Positions 45,013 to 54,104 of a DNA stretch of 64,000 bases are shown here, piece after piece. Every line of letters starts with the position of its first letter. Position 1 is the stretch's first letter. The DNA comes from Opitutaceae bacterium (lineage in GTDB: Bacteria > Verrucomicrobiota > Verrucomicrobiia > Opitutales > Opitutaceae): NCBI GenBank assembly GCA_030693515.1, contig JAUYAK010000026.1, positions 1 to 64,000 on the forward strand, given 5' to 3'. The notes under the pieces are model-generated. The model made no database searches. It was given only the letters and a program-made list of their open reading frames with translations, and was not told where the DNA came from. The position numbers and the translations under genes were made by a program.

Positions 45013-46314
45013 ATGCCCACCCCTACCCCGACTTTCCAAGCGGAGACCATCAGTCTCATCACGCGGCGGCTGCTGCCCTTCCTGATGCTGCTGTATTTGA
45101 TCGCCTACGTGGATCGAGCCAACATCTCCGTCGCCGCGTTGACGATGAACGCCGACCTCGGGCTGTCCACGCAGATGTATGGACTGGGTGCAGGCCTGTT
45201 CTATGTCACCTACATCCTCTTTGAGGTGCCCAGCAATATCATCCTCGCGCGGGTGGGCGCACGACGCTGGATCGCCCGGATTATGGTGACCTGGGGGTTC
45301 GTGGCGTGCGGCATGGCCTTCATTCAGTCTGCCAACCAGCTTTACGGCATGCGCCTGCTGCTCGGTGCCGCAGAGGCCGGGTTCACTCCCGGCATCATCT
45401 ATTATCTCAGCCGGTGGTTTCCCACCAGCAATCGCGCGCGCGCGATGTCGTTTTTCTACATCGCCGCAGCCCTCGCTTCGGTGATCGGTCTTCCCTTGTC
45501 GGGCGCGTTGCTGCACATGGATGGAGCGCTCGGGTTTTCCGGCTGGCGCTGGCTGTATTTTGTCGAAGGTGTGCCGGCGGTGGTGCTGGGGTTCGTCGTG
45601 CTTCGCATCCTCCCCGACACCCCGCGCGACGCCCCGTGGCTGTCGGCCGCGCAAGCCGACTGGCTGTCCGGCACCATCGCGGCCGAAACGGCTGCTGCAC
45701 CGGCGGCCCATTCCTCCGGCTGGCGCCAGGCATTCACCGACAGCAAGGTCTGGCTGCTGGCTCTGTTTTGGCTGTTGCAGGCCTTCGGCACGATTGGGGT
45801 GACCCTGTTCCTGCCTCAGATCCTCAAGGGCCTCTCGGGCGAATCGAATTTTGTGGTCACCCTGTTGTCCGCCCTGCCGTTCCTGCTGGCCTGCGCCTTG
45901 ATGTATCTGAACGGCCACCACTCCGACGCCCGACGCGAGCGTCGCTTGCACCTAGGGCTGCCGCTGCTCGCTTCCGGCATCGCCCTGGCGGCGAGCCTCG
46001 CCGCGGGCCATCCGGTGGCCACTTACGCGTTGCTGCTGTTGGCCGTGGGGCTGAACTGGGCGGTCACGCCGGTGTTCTGGGCGGTGACCACCGAGTATCT
46101 CGCGGGCGGCGCAGCCGCTGCCGGCGCTATCGCCCTGATCAACGCGGTAGCCAATTTCGCCGGCGTGGGTCTGCCACCGACGCTCGGCTTCATTCGCGAC
46201 CGGACCGGCAGTTACAATGCCGGCTTACTGCTGATTGCCGGCGCGCTCATTCTAGGTGGCTTCCTCGGACTTTTCCTGGCCCGCAAACCTGCCGGCTCTC
46301 CCCTGCCCCGTTAA
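45013..46314 (+). CDS. MFS transporter, anion:cation symporter (ACS) family
   Basis: A 433-residue, 12-helix permease. Helix 1 reads LPFLMLLYLIAYVDRANISVAALTMNADLGLS, the hallmark of ACS-type symporters for hexuronates, galactonate or glucarate, and LFEVPSNIILARVGARRWIARIMVTWGF is the conserved loop 2-3. Next to aldolase and sugar-acid genes, a hexuronate or aldonate substrate is likely. Preceded by a 103-base gap. Confidence 0.92.
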   Translation: MPTPTPTFQAETISLITRRLLPFLMLLYLIAYVDRANISVAALTMNADLGLSTQMYGLGAGLFYVTYILFEVPSNIILARVGARRWIARIMVTWGFVACGMAFIQSANQLYGMRLLLGAAEAGFTPGIIYYLSRWFPTSNRARAMSFFYIAAALASVIGLPLSGALLHMDGALGFSGWRWLYFVEGVPAVVLGFVVLRILPDTPRDAPWLSAAQADWLSGTIAAETAAAPAAHSSGWRQAFTDSKVWLLALFWLLQAFGTIGVTLFLPQILKGLSGESNFVVTLLSALPFLLACALMYLNGHHSDARRERRLHLGLPLLASGIALAASLAAGHPVATYALLLLAVGLNWAVTPVFWAVTTEYLAGGAAAAGAIALINAVANFAGVGLPPTLGFIRDRTGSYNAGLLLIAGALILGGFLGLFLARKPAGSPLPR

Positions 46315-46374
46315 CCACGCCGCTTCTCATCGGAGAATCGCGGTGTCGCTTCGTTCCTCACACCAAACCAACCT

Positions 46375-49182
46375 ATGAACCCCAAAATACGCCTCTTGAT
46401 TGCGAACCTCACCGGGCTCTTGTGCAGTGCCAGCAGTCTCCTCGCCGCGTCGATTTCCGGCTACGTCCGTGAAACCAGCAGCGGCACACCGTTGCCCAAC
46501 GCTTCCGTGTCGATCGTGGAACTCTCGCGCGAGACGACCACGGCCGCCGGCGGCAAATACCTGCTCGGCGATGTGCCGCCCGGAAACTATACGCTCAAAG
46601 TTTCCTACTCTGGCTACGACGACGGCACTCAGACCGTGCAGGTGACGGGAGACAGCGAAGCTCAAGCCGACTTCAAGCTCGGCGCGGACGTGGTGAAACT
46701 GGGCGCCTACGTCGTCGAAGGAGAACGCCAAGGCCAAGCGCGCGCGCTCCAGCAAAAACGCACCGCCGCCGGCATCATGGACGCCGTCTCCGCTGACGCG
46801 ATGGGCAAGTTTCCCGACGGCAACGCCGCCGAAGCCTTGCGCCGTATGCCCGGCGTCTCGGTCGAGATCGACCAAGATGAGGGCCGCTACGTCGTCATCC
46901 GGGGCATCGACTCCGCGTTGAACAACGTCACGCTCAACAACCAGCTGGTGGGCACGCCCTCGGAGCAAGGCAATCGCGGCGTGGCGATGGACTCCGTGCC
47001 CGCCGATTTGATCGCGCGGCTCGAAGTGACCAAGGCCGTTACGCCCGACATGGACGCCACGGCCATCGGCGGCTCGATCAATATTGTCACGCATAGCGCC
47101 TTCGACCGCCCCGAGGGATTTCTCTTCGGCAGCGTCAGTGGCTTCTACGACAACTTCGGCGGGCACACTTCCCCCAATGGCAGCCTCACTTTCGGCCGGG
47201 TTCTGGACAAGGGCGGAAAATGGGGCGTGGTCGTGGGCGCGAGTTATTCTAAAAAGGAGTTCCAATCGCAGACCTCGGATACGCCGGCTTGGACGCAGCT
47301 GAACGGAATCTGGACTCCGCTGACCCAGGAATCGTTCGACTACGACATCATGCGCGAACGGATCGGCGCCAATCTCGCCCTGCAATTTCGTCCGTCCGCC
47401 GGCCACGAGCTGGCGCTGCGCCTGAATCACAACGAATTCACCGACGAGGAAGGTCGCCAGAAATCGAACTTCGAGCACGTGCTCGGCGTGCGCACCAACC
47501 ACACCGCCACCGGCGCCACCAACAGCCAGGGGCGATCCACTCGCGAATTTCGCGCTTACCATCAAACCGGCACCATCGATGCCGCTTCGATCGAGGGTAA
47601 ACACGCTCTCGGCTCGGGCTATCAGTTCAACTGGCAGGCCGGTGCCAGCCAGGGCGAACGCGACGTGCCGAAGCGCGACGATTGGGAATACCGCTCCGCC
47701 GCCGGTGCGTTTCCCAACAGCTACGATCTCACGAGCGGACACCTGGTCATCACCCCCAATGCGGCCTTCTACAATCCCGCGAGCTATCCTTTCCGGCGCG
47801 TGCGCTTCCGCTCCGATTTGGAGCGGGAAAAGGTGTTTTCCGCCCAAGCGGATCTTCGTCGCGACACCCAAATCGGCGGACAAAACGGCTACTGGAAAAC
47901 CGGCATCAAATACGTGACGCGCGACAAGGCGGATGATCGCAATAATCGAAATTACAACTTGCTGGGAACCGCGTGGACCCTGGCGGAGCCTAGCTTAGCC
48001 GGCACCGAGCCGACCAACTATCTCGACGGGCGGTATCGCTTCGGTCCCACCATCGACCTGTCGGCCAACGAGAAATTCTTCGCCGCCAACCCGGCCCGCT
48101 TCGCCTTCGATCCGCTCGGCTCGCTTAATAACTCAATCGCCGGCGACTTCGATGCCTCCGAGGACGTTTTTGCCACCTACGCCATGGCCGGTGTGAATCT
48201 GACTCCCGCTTGGACCGCACTTGCCGGCGTCCGCTACGAGCGCACCGAGGCGACCTATGGGGCTAACGCGCTCAGCACTCCCCGCGGCGTCTTTTCCGGC
48301 GTCTTCAGGCGGGTAACGGGCCGCAGCACCTACGACAACCTCATGCCCGGTCTCCATCTTGTCTGGCGGCCGACCAAGCGCTTCGTGGGTCGCGTCGCGT
48401 GGACCAACACCATGGCACGGCCCAACTATGCCGACCTCGCTCCCCGCCGGACCGTGGACGATGTCGAAACCACCGTCGGCAGCGGGCGCTACACGGGCAA
48501 TATCAGCACCGGCAACTCCAACTTGAAGCCCTACAAATCGTCCAACGTGGATCTCACCCTCGAATACTACATGAAGGGTGGCGGGATCGTCTCGGTGGGA
48601 GCTTTCCACAAGGATATCGACAATCCCATTTACACCGGGAGCTTCACTCAGACCAACGTCAACATCGACGGTCGGAACTACGATCGGGTGGGCCTCTCGC
48701 AACCGGAGAATGCGAAGAAGGGCCGCATCACCGGCGTGGAATTCAACTACCAGCAGTTCTTCACGTGGCTGCCTTCGCCCTTCAACGGACTGGGCGTGAA
48801 CCTCAATTACACCGTCACGGATTCCTCCGCCACGTTGTTCACCCGCGCCGACAAACTGCCGTTCTTCAAGCAATCCGATGAAATCGGCAACGTCGCCCTC
48901 ATGTTCGAGAAATTCGGCTTCGAGGCCAGGGTGGCGATGGCGTTCAACAGCCCCTATCTCAACGCCGTCGGTGCCAACGCTGAGACCGACACGTTTAGCG
49001 ATCGTCGGCGGCCGATCGACGCCAAGGTCAGCTATCGTATCAACAAGAATTTTCGGATTTTCGCCGAATTCCTGAACCTCAGCGAGGAACCGCTGAATGA
49101 ATATACCGGCGTCGCCGCCCGGAGTTCGGGGAACGAGATCTATCACTGGAAGTCGCGCTTCGGCGTGAATTTCAACTTCTGA
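46375..49182 (+). CDS. TonB-dependent receptor with carboxypeptidase-regulatory-like N-terminal domain
   Basis: A 935-residue receptor: signal peptide (cut near LLA-A), a CarboxypepD_reg-like domain at about 25-100 (GYVRETSSGTPLPNASVSIV...GKYLLGDVPPGNYTLKVSYSGY), plug domain with GKFPDGNAAEALRRMPGVSVEIDQDEGRYVVIRGID and ARLEVTKAVTPDMDATAIGG, and a barrel ending in FGVNFNF. This design is typical of glycan-related receptors. It lies between two transporter genes, probably acting with them in successive membrane crossings. Confidence 0.93.
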   Translation: MNPKIRLLIANLTGLLCSASSLLAASISGYVRETSSGTPLPNASVSIVELSRETTTAAGGKYLLGDVPPGNYTLKVSYSGYDDGTQTVQVTGDSEAQADFKLGADVVKLGAYVVEGERQGQARALQQKRTAAGIMDAVSADAMGKFPDGNAAEALRRMPGVSVEIDQDEGRYVVIRGIDSALNNVTLNNQLVGTPSEQGNRGVAMDSVPADLIARLEVTKAVTPDMDATAIGGSINIVTHSAFDRPEGFLFGSVSGFYDNFGGHTSPNGSLTFGRVLDKGGKWGVVVGASYSKKEFQSQTSDTPAWTQLNGIWTPLTQESFDYDIMRERIGANLALQFRPSAGHELALRLNHNEFTDEEGRQKSNFEHVLGVRTNHTATGATNSQGRSTREFRAYHQTGTIDAASIEGKHALGSGYQFNWQAGASQGERDVPKRDDWEYRSAAGAFPNSYDLTSGHLVITPNAAFYNPASYPFRRVRFRSDLEREKVFSAQADLRRDTQIGGQNGYWKTGIKYVTRDKADDRNNRNYNLLGTAWTLAEPSLAGTEPTNYLDGRYRFGPTIDLSANEKFFAANPARFAFDPLGSLNNSIAGDFDASEDVFATYAMAGVNLTPAWTALAGVRYERTEATYGANALSTPRGVFSGVFRRVTGRSTYDNLMPGLHLVWRPTKRFVGRVAWTNTMARPNYADLAPRRTVDDVETTVGSGRYTGNISTGNSNLKPYKSSNVDLTLEYYMKGGGIVSVGAFHKDIDNPIYTGSFTQTNVNIDGRNYDRVGLSQPENAKKGRITGVEFNYQQFFTWLPSPFNGLGVNLNYTVTDSSATLFTRADKLPFFKQSDEIGNVALMFEKFGFEARVAMAFNSPYLNAVGANAETDTFSDRRRPIDAKVSYRINKNFRIFAEFLNLSEEPLNEYTGVAARSSGNEIYHWKSRFGVNFNF

Positions 49183-49318
49183 GTCGCGTGCGCCGCGTCG
49201 GCGACAGCCTCGTCGCTGTTCTGACGCTGCCCTCGGCCGAAGCGGACTGCTCCTGCGGCGCAGCGTGCGCCGGCGAGTTCCGTTTCGCCTCGCTGCGTCC
49301 CCTCCCGCCCATCGCATC

Positions 49319-50662
49319 ATGCTCAAGCCCCTCATCGCCTACTTCAGGAGCGGTCCTGACCGTCCTCTCCTGCCAAACGCCGCGGCCATCGCATCCCTCT
49401 ATGAGCGCAAGCGGTGGAGCATTTTTTTGTCACTCATCGCCGGCTACGGTTTTTTCTACACCTGCCGCTTGGGCCTCTCGGTGACCAAGAAACCGCTGCT
49501 CGATGCCGGCGTGCTGACGGCAGCGGAAATGGGTGTCGTCGGATCGGTCCTCCTGTATGTCTATGCGATCGGAAAATTCGTGAACGGCATGTTCTCCGAC
49601 CACGCGAACATCCGCCGCTTCATGTCGTGGGCGCTGCTGTTGTCCGCCTTGGCCAATCTCGCGTTCGGGTTCACGAGTGTGTTCATCGGCTTCGTCATCC
49701 TGTGGGGACTCAACGGCTGGTTTCAGTCCATCGGTTCCGCCCCCAGCGTCGTCTCCATCTGCCAGTGGTTCAGCAACCGCGAGCGCGGCACCCGCTATGG
49801 CATCTGGGCGGGCGCGCACAATCTCGGCGAGGGCATGACATTTATTTTCGTGGCGTGGCTCGTGAACCACTTCGGCTGGCGGGCGGGATTTGTCGGCCCC
49901 GGAATTTTTTGCCTCTTCGTCGCGTTCACGCTGTTCCGGACGCTCGGTGATCGGCCGCAGACCTACGGGTTGCCACACGTCTCGGACTACAAGAACGATC
50001 ATTCCGCCGGCCCACCACCGCCGGGCACGACCGCGGAACTGCAACGGCAGGTTTTCCGCAACCCGTGGGTGTGGGTCCTGGCGATCAGTTGCGCGCTGAT
50101 GTATGTCGCCCGCTACGCGATCAACAATTGGGCCATGCTCTTCCTACAGGAGACCAAGCACTATTCGCTCACCGATGCGGGATTCGTGATGGCCGGCTAC
50201 CCCGTGATGGGGTTCGTGGGCGCAGCCGTGTCGGGCTGGATTTCCGACCGGTTTTTTGCGTCGCGGCGCAATCTCCCGACCCTGATCTACGGCCTGCTCC
50301 AGACCGGGGGCATCGTGCTGCTCTTTCTCGCTCCGCCGGGACACCGCTGGATCGATGCGGTCGCCATGGGGCTTTTCGGCTTTGGCGTCGGCGGGTTGAT
50401 CGTGTTCCTCGCCGGTCTCATCGCCGTCGACATCATGCCCAAGGCCGCCGCCGGCACGGTCAAGGGTCTGATTGGGATGTTCGCCTACGTCGGAGCCGGC
50501 ACGCAGGACTGGATCAGCGGCTTCCTCCTTGACGCCTACAAGACCGTGGACGGAGGACGAAAAATCTACGACTTTGCGCCCGTATTCTACTTCTGGATCG
50601 GTGCGTCGATCCTGTCCATGGTCCTCGCCGCCACCGCTTGGAACGTGAAACCTCGCGAGTAG
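49319..50662 (+). CDS. MFS transporter, organophosphate:phosphate antiporter (OPA) type
   Basis: A 447-residue permease with a GlpT/UhpT-like pattern: YGFFYTCRLGLSVTKKPLLDAG, SVLLYVYAIGKFVNGMFSDHANIRRFMSWALLLSALANL, GWFQSIGSAPSVVSICQWFSNRERGTRYGIWAGAHNLGE. OPA members exchange sugar phosphates or glycerol 3-phosphate for phosphate. The ATG at 49319 begins the cytosolic N-terminus; the longer in-frame start is in a region without conserved features. Confidence 0.9.
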   Translation: MLKPLIAYFRSGPDRPLLPNAAAIASLYERKRWSIFLSLIAGYGFFYTCRLGLSVTKKPLLDAGVLTAAEMGVVGSVLLYVYAIGKFVNGMFSDHANIRRFMSWALLLSALANLAFGFTSVFIGFVILWGLNGWFQSIGSAPSVVSICQWFSNRERGTRYGIWAGAHNLGEGMTFIFVAWLVNHFGWRAGFVGPGIFCLFVAFTLFRTLGDRPQTYGLPHVSDYKNDHSAGPPPPGTTAELQRQVFRNPWVWVLAISCALMYVARYAINNWAMLFLQETKHYSLTDAGFVMAGYPVMGFVGAAVSGWISDRFFASRRNLPTLIYGLLQTGGIVLLFLAPPGHRWIDAVAMGLFGFGVGGLIVFLAGLIAVDIMPKAAAGTVKGLIGMFAYVGAGTQDWISGFLLDAYKTVDGGRKIYDFAPVFYFWIGASILSMVLAATAWNVKPRE

Positions 50663-50687
50663 TTCTTCGCCACGACCCACCCTTGCC

Positions 50688-51536
50688 ATGAATGCCGCAT
50701 TGAAATCCATCACGCTTCTCTTGATCGCCACCCTCGCGAACGCAGCCGATCCAATCCCGCCAGCGCCTGCGGCGCCCCCGACCGCCGGCGAGTGGCGGTA
50801 TGCCGATCTTCGCCGCATCGCCGCCCCCGAAGCGCGGCAGGGCGTGGCGGCGGACAACGAGTTCCTCTACGTCATCTCCAACCACGCCCTCGGCAAATAT
50901 CGTAAGGATACCGGTGTGCGCGTCGCGAGCTGGGAATGTCCGTTGGGCGAGCCGCTCATTCATCTCAACGCCGGCATCGTGCATGAAGGCCGGCTTTATT
51001 GCGCGCACTCCAACTACCCCGGTGTGCCCAATCTCAGCTCCGTCGAGATTTGGGATACGGCGACATTGAAACATATCGGCACCCGTAGCTTCGGCCGGGC
51101 CGACGGCTCCTTCACCTGGCTGGATCGGCGCAACGGCCGATGGATTGCCTGCTTCGTGCACTACGGCGGCAAGGGTGGTGAACCCGGCCGCAGCCCCGAG
51201 TGGACTCGCCTCGTCGAGTTCGACGATGAATGGCGGCAGACGGGCGGCTGGGCATTCCCCGCCGACCTTACGAAGAAACTCGCCGTGCGTGGCTTCAGCG
51301 TGTCCGGCGGAGCCTTTGGTCCGGACGGTTTGCTTTTCGTGACCGGCCACGACGACACCGCGCTCTTTGTGCTGACGATGCCCACAGCCGGTCCGACGCT
51401 GAAGTGGGTGGCCACCATTCCGATCACGGCGCAGGGGCAGGCATTCAGTTGGGATCCACGTGACCCCACGCTGCTCTACACCCTCAGCAAAGCCGGCCGC
51501 GAAATCATCGTCGGCCGTGTGACACGGACGCCGTAG
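50688..51536 (+). CDS. secreted propeller-like protein of unknown function
   Basis: A 282-residue exported protein (MNAALKSITLLLIATLANAA). Blade-like repeats are visible (QGVAADNEFLYVISNHALGKY, LNAGIVHEGRLYCAHSNY, GSFTWLDRRNGRWIACFVHY, SVSGGAFGPDGLLFVTGHDDTALFVL, GQAFSWDPRDPTLLYTLSK), so a beta-propeller is likely. I do not recognise a catalytic motif. It starts 25 bases after the transporter and ends the plus-strand run. Confidence 0.7.
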   Translation: MNAALKSITLLLIATLANAADPIPPAPAAPPTAGEWRYADLRRIAAPEARQGVAADNEFLYVISNHALGKYRKDTGVRVASWECPLGEPLIHLNAGIVHEGRLYCAHSNYPGVPNLSSVEIWDTATLKHIGTRSFGRADGSFTWLDRRNGRWIACFVHYGGKGGEPGRSPEWTRLVEFDDEWRQTGGWAFPADLTKKLAVRGFSVSGGAFGPDGLLFVTGHDDTALFVLTMPTAGPTLKWVATIPITAQGQAFSWDPRDPTLLYTLSKAGREIIVGRVTRTP

Positions 51537-51989
51537 CGCCGATTCGCACAACAAATCAAACGGCGCAGCCGCCACCTCAACGCGGCGCCGCACGCTCGGC
51601 GCCGGGCATAGAGCCCCTCCCACAATGCACAATGTTGCGCGCGTAGTTTCATGAGCTTGAAAATACTCCCTGGCCCGCGGCTGAATCGCATGTAGCACGT
51701 CGCGCAGAAATAGCGCGAACCACACCACGGCGTCGCGCATTCACGCTCCGACAACTTCGCCCGAGCATCTTCCCCCCTTGATTACGGGGGTTGTTGGATG
51801 TGGCTGCGTCGGCTAGTCTAGCCGCAGCATGACGCCGGTTCTCCCTCAGTTTTCCTTTGGCCTCGCCAAAGGAAACTCATCGGGCTGTCGCCGACTGGTT
51901 TGCTGCGTGGCCGCCATCCTGCCCTGCGCCACAATCGAGCACATCATGGCAGTCAATCATCTTGTCGCAGGATCATCCCTACCCTCCCC
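51537..51989. other. 453-base intergenic region with a strong hairpin
   Basis: No convincing gene lies here. A minus-strand frame (Cys- and Arg-rich) overlaps the end of the preceding gene but has no recognised match. The part at about 51580-51625 ('...gggcatagagcccctcccac') looks like short dispersed intergenic repeats I have seen described for Opitutaceae, though this is unverified recollection. A perfect hairpin is at 51851-51875. Confidence 0.4.
51851..51875. repeat. 11-bp perfect hairpin with 3-base loop
   Basis: TTTCCTTTGGC (51851-51861), loop CTC, GCCAAAGGAAA (51865-51875). There is no T-run after it on either strand, so it is not a standard terminator. It is 115 bases upstream of the oxidoreductase start at 51990 and could be a leader structure, or a repeat unit. 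Confidence 0.55.
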
Positions 51990-53093
51990 GTGAAATCCCC
52001 CGTTAACGTCGGCCTCATCGGCTCGCAGTTTATTTCCGCGATTCACGCGGAAGCGTTGAAACACTGCGCACACGCGCACCTCGCCGCCGTGGCCTCGCCC
52101 ACGCCGGGCAATGCCCAGGCCTTCGCCCAACGCTTCGGGATTCCGGCCGCGTTCACGGATTACCGCGCGTTGCTCGCCCAACCCGAAATCCAGATGGTCG
52201 TCGTCGGGGTGCCCAATCACCTGCACTGCCAAGTCGTCCTCGACGCCGCCGCGGCAGGCAAACACGTCGTAATCGAGAAGCCGCTTTGCCTGAACCTCGC
52301 CGAGGCCGACCGGATGATCGCGGCCTGCCGGGAAAATAGCGTGAAGCTCATGTATGCCGAGGAGCTGTGCTTCGCGCCAAAGTACGTCCGCTTGAAACAA
52401 CTGCTCGACTCCGGCGCCGTGGGCCGGCCCACGCTGCTCAAGCAAATGGAAAAGCACGACGGCCCGCACGCCGCGCATTTCTGGGATGTCGAACGCTCCG
52501 GCGGCGGCGTCACGATGGACATGGGTTGCCACGCGATTGAGTTCTTCCGCTGGATGCTCGGCCGGCCACCCATCAAGTCCGTTTACGCGCAAATGGACAC
52601 ACTGGTGCATGGCGACAAAACGCGGGGCGACGACAACGCGATTTTGATTCTCGAGTTTGCCAACGGCGTCACCTGCGTCGCCGAGGAGAGCTGGACGAAG
52701 CTCGGCGGGATGGACGACCGCGCCGAGGTCTACGGCACCGGCGGCGTCGCCTACGCGGATTTGCTGCACGGCAACTCCATCGAGACCTACAGCGTGAAGG
52801 GCTACGACTACGCTGTGGAGAAATCCGGCCCGACCACCGGCTGGAGTTTCACCATCTACGAAGAGGCTTGGAACTACGGTTTCCACGCCGAGATGGCGCA
52901 CTTCGTCGATTGCGTCCAAAATGACAAAGCACCGCTCGTCACCGGCGAAGACGCCCGCGCGGTCCTCGAAGTCATCTTTGCCGCCTACGAATCCGCCCGC
53001 ACCGGACGCAAGGTCGCGCTGCCCTTTCCGACCACCGCCGCGCGCCCCATCGACCTCTGGCGGCCCGCACCCGCGGTCCCGACCGCACTTTGA
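51990..53093 (+). CDS. Gfo/Idh/MocA-family oxidoreductase (cytoplasmic)
   Basis: A 367-residue NAD(P)-dependent sugar oxidoreductase. N-terminal Rossmann: VNVGLIGSQFISAIHAEAL; the EKP motif (HVVIEKPLCLNLAEAD) carries the catalytic Lys; the second domain has GGGVTMDMGCHAIEFFRWMLG with the conserved Asp/His pair. Unlike the paralogue at 54105 it has no export signal. The start is GTG at 51990, the first start before the Rossmann strand. It probably oxidises or re-reduces a 3-keto or keto sugar together with the barrel proteins downstream. Confidence 0.88.
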   Translation: MKSPVNVGLIGSQFISAIHAEALKHCAHAHLAAVASPTPGNAQAFAQRFGIPAAFTDYRALLAQPEIQMVVVGVPNHLHCQVVLDAAAAGKHVVIEKPLCLNLAEADRMIAACRENSVKLMYAEELCFAPKYVRLKQLLDSGAVGRPTLLKQMEKHDGPHAAHFWDVERSGGGVTMDMGCHAIEFFRWMLGRPPIKSVYAQMDTLVHGDKTRGDDNAILILEFANGVTCVAEESWTKLGGMDDRAEVYGTGGVAYADLLHGNSIETYSVKGYDYAVEKSGPTTGWSFTIYEEAWNYGFHAEMAHFVDCVQNDKAPLVTGEDARAVLEVIFAAYESARTGRKVALPFPTTAARPIDLWRPAPAVPTAL

Positions 53094-53193
53094 ATTCAGA
53101 CACTCCTACCGCGGCATCCCCGATCAGATGCAACGCACGACCTTTAACTGCGCGACCTTTACCTTTGGCGCGAACGGGCGTTTTTGATTCCCC

Positions 53194-54099
53194 ATGAATC
53201 GTCGTCTCTTTCTCAAGTCCTCCGCCGCGCTTGCCGCCCTCGCGCCGCTTGGCGTCCGGGCCGCCGCCCAACCCGCGCGCGCGCATCGCAAGGCCTTCAT
53301 GCTTTCCACGCTGCAAAGTCCCACTGCGGACCGCCTCGGTGTCATTGAAAAATTCAAATTGATTCGCGAGGCGGCCTTCGCGGGCGTCGAGGTGACCAGT
53401 GCGATGAATCAAAAGGACGTGCTCGCCGCGCAGGATGCGACCGGCCTGGCGATCCCCAGCGTGGTCATCGCCACCCACGGAAGCCATCCGCTCACGGCAC
53501 CCAATCCCACGACGCGCGAGACTGGACTCAACGGCCTGAAACAAGGCCTGCGCGATGCGAAAGCCTACGGTGCAAGTTCGGTCCTCCTCGTGCCGGGCTT
53601 CGTCCGAAAAGACGTCCCCTACGCCACGGCCTACACCCGTTCGCTCGCCGAAATCGCGAAAGCCGTTCCGCTCGCCGAAGAACTCGGCGTCGCCATCGCG
53701 GTCGAGAATATCCAAGCAAATCAGTTTCTCCTCAGTCCGCTGGAGGCGGCGGCGTTCGTCGACGCGTTCAAGTCCAGGGCCGTGCGCTGGCACCTTGATA
53801 TCGGCAACGTGGTGCCCGTCGGCTGGCCCGAACATTGGGTGCAGATCCTCGGTCCGCGCATCGCCCAAATTCACATCAAGGAATACAGCCGCAAAGTGCG
53901 CGACGAGCGCGGCCCGAAGGCCGGCTCCCAAGTCGACTTGCTGACCGGCGACAACGATTGGCCGACCGTGATGCGCGCGCTGGATGCCGTCGGTTATGCC
54001 GGCTGGCTCATCGCCGAACAATTCAGAATCCCCGACCTCTCCGATGCCGCGTGGCTTTCCCACGTCTCCGGGAAAATGGACCAGATCATCGCCTCATAA
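53194..54099 (+). CDS. sugar phosphate isomerase/epimerase-type TIM barrel, Tat-like signal
   Basis: A 301-residue AP-endonuclease-2-fold barrel (xylose-isomerase-like). N-terminal NRRLFLKSSAALAALAP resembles a twin-arginine signal, so it probably acts in the periplasm. Metal-site residues are seen in VAIAVENIQ (Glu), WHLDIGNVVPVGWPEHW (Asp, His) and IHIKEYSRK (His, Glu), with LIAEQF near the end. It lies between two Gfo/Idh/MocA genes, the known pairing for epimerisation or dehydration of keto-sugars. Confidence 0.85.
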   Translation: MNRRLFLKSSAALAALAPLGVRAAAQPARAHRKAFMLSTLQSPTADRLGVIEKFKLIREAAFAGVEVTSAMNQKDVLAAQDATGLAIPSVVIATHGSHPLTAPNPTTRETGLNGLKQGLRDAKAYGASSVLLVPGFVRKDVPYATAYTRSLAEIAKAVPLAEELGVAIAVENIQANQFLLSPLEAAAFVDAFKSRAVRWHLDIGNVVPVGWPEHWVQILGPRIAQIHIKEYSRKVRDERGPKAGSQVDLLTGDNDWPTVMRALDAVGYAGWLIAEQFRIPDLSDAAWLSHVSGKMDQIIAS

Positions 54100-54104
54100 A
54101 TTTC

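Noticed and set aside
51476-51754. Minus-strand Cys/Arg-rich frame considered as a transposase (RAYT-like) remnant
   Set aside because: No catalytic HUH or Tyr motif and it overlaps the end of a plus-strand gene; evidence too thin.
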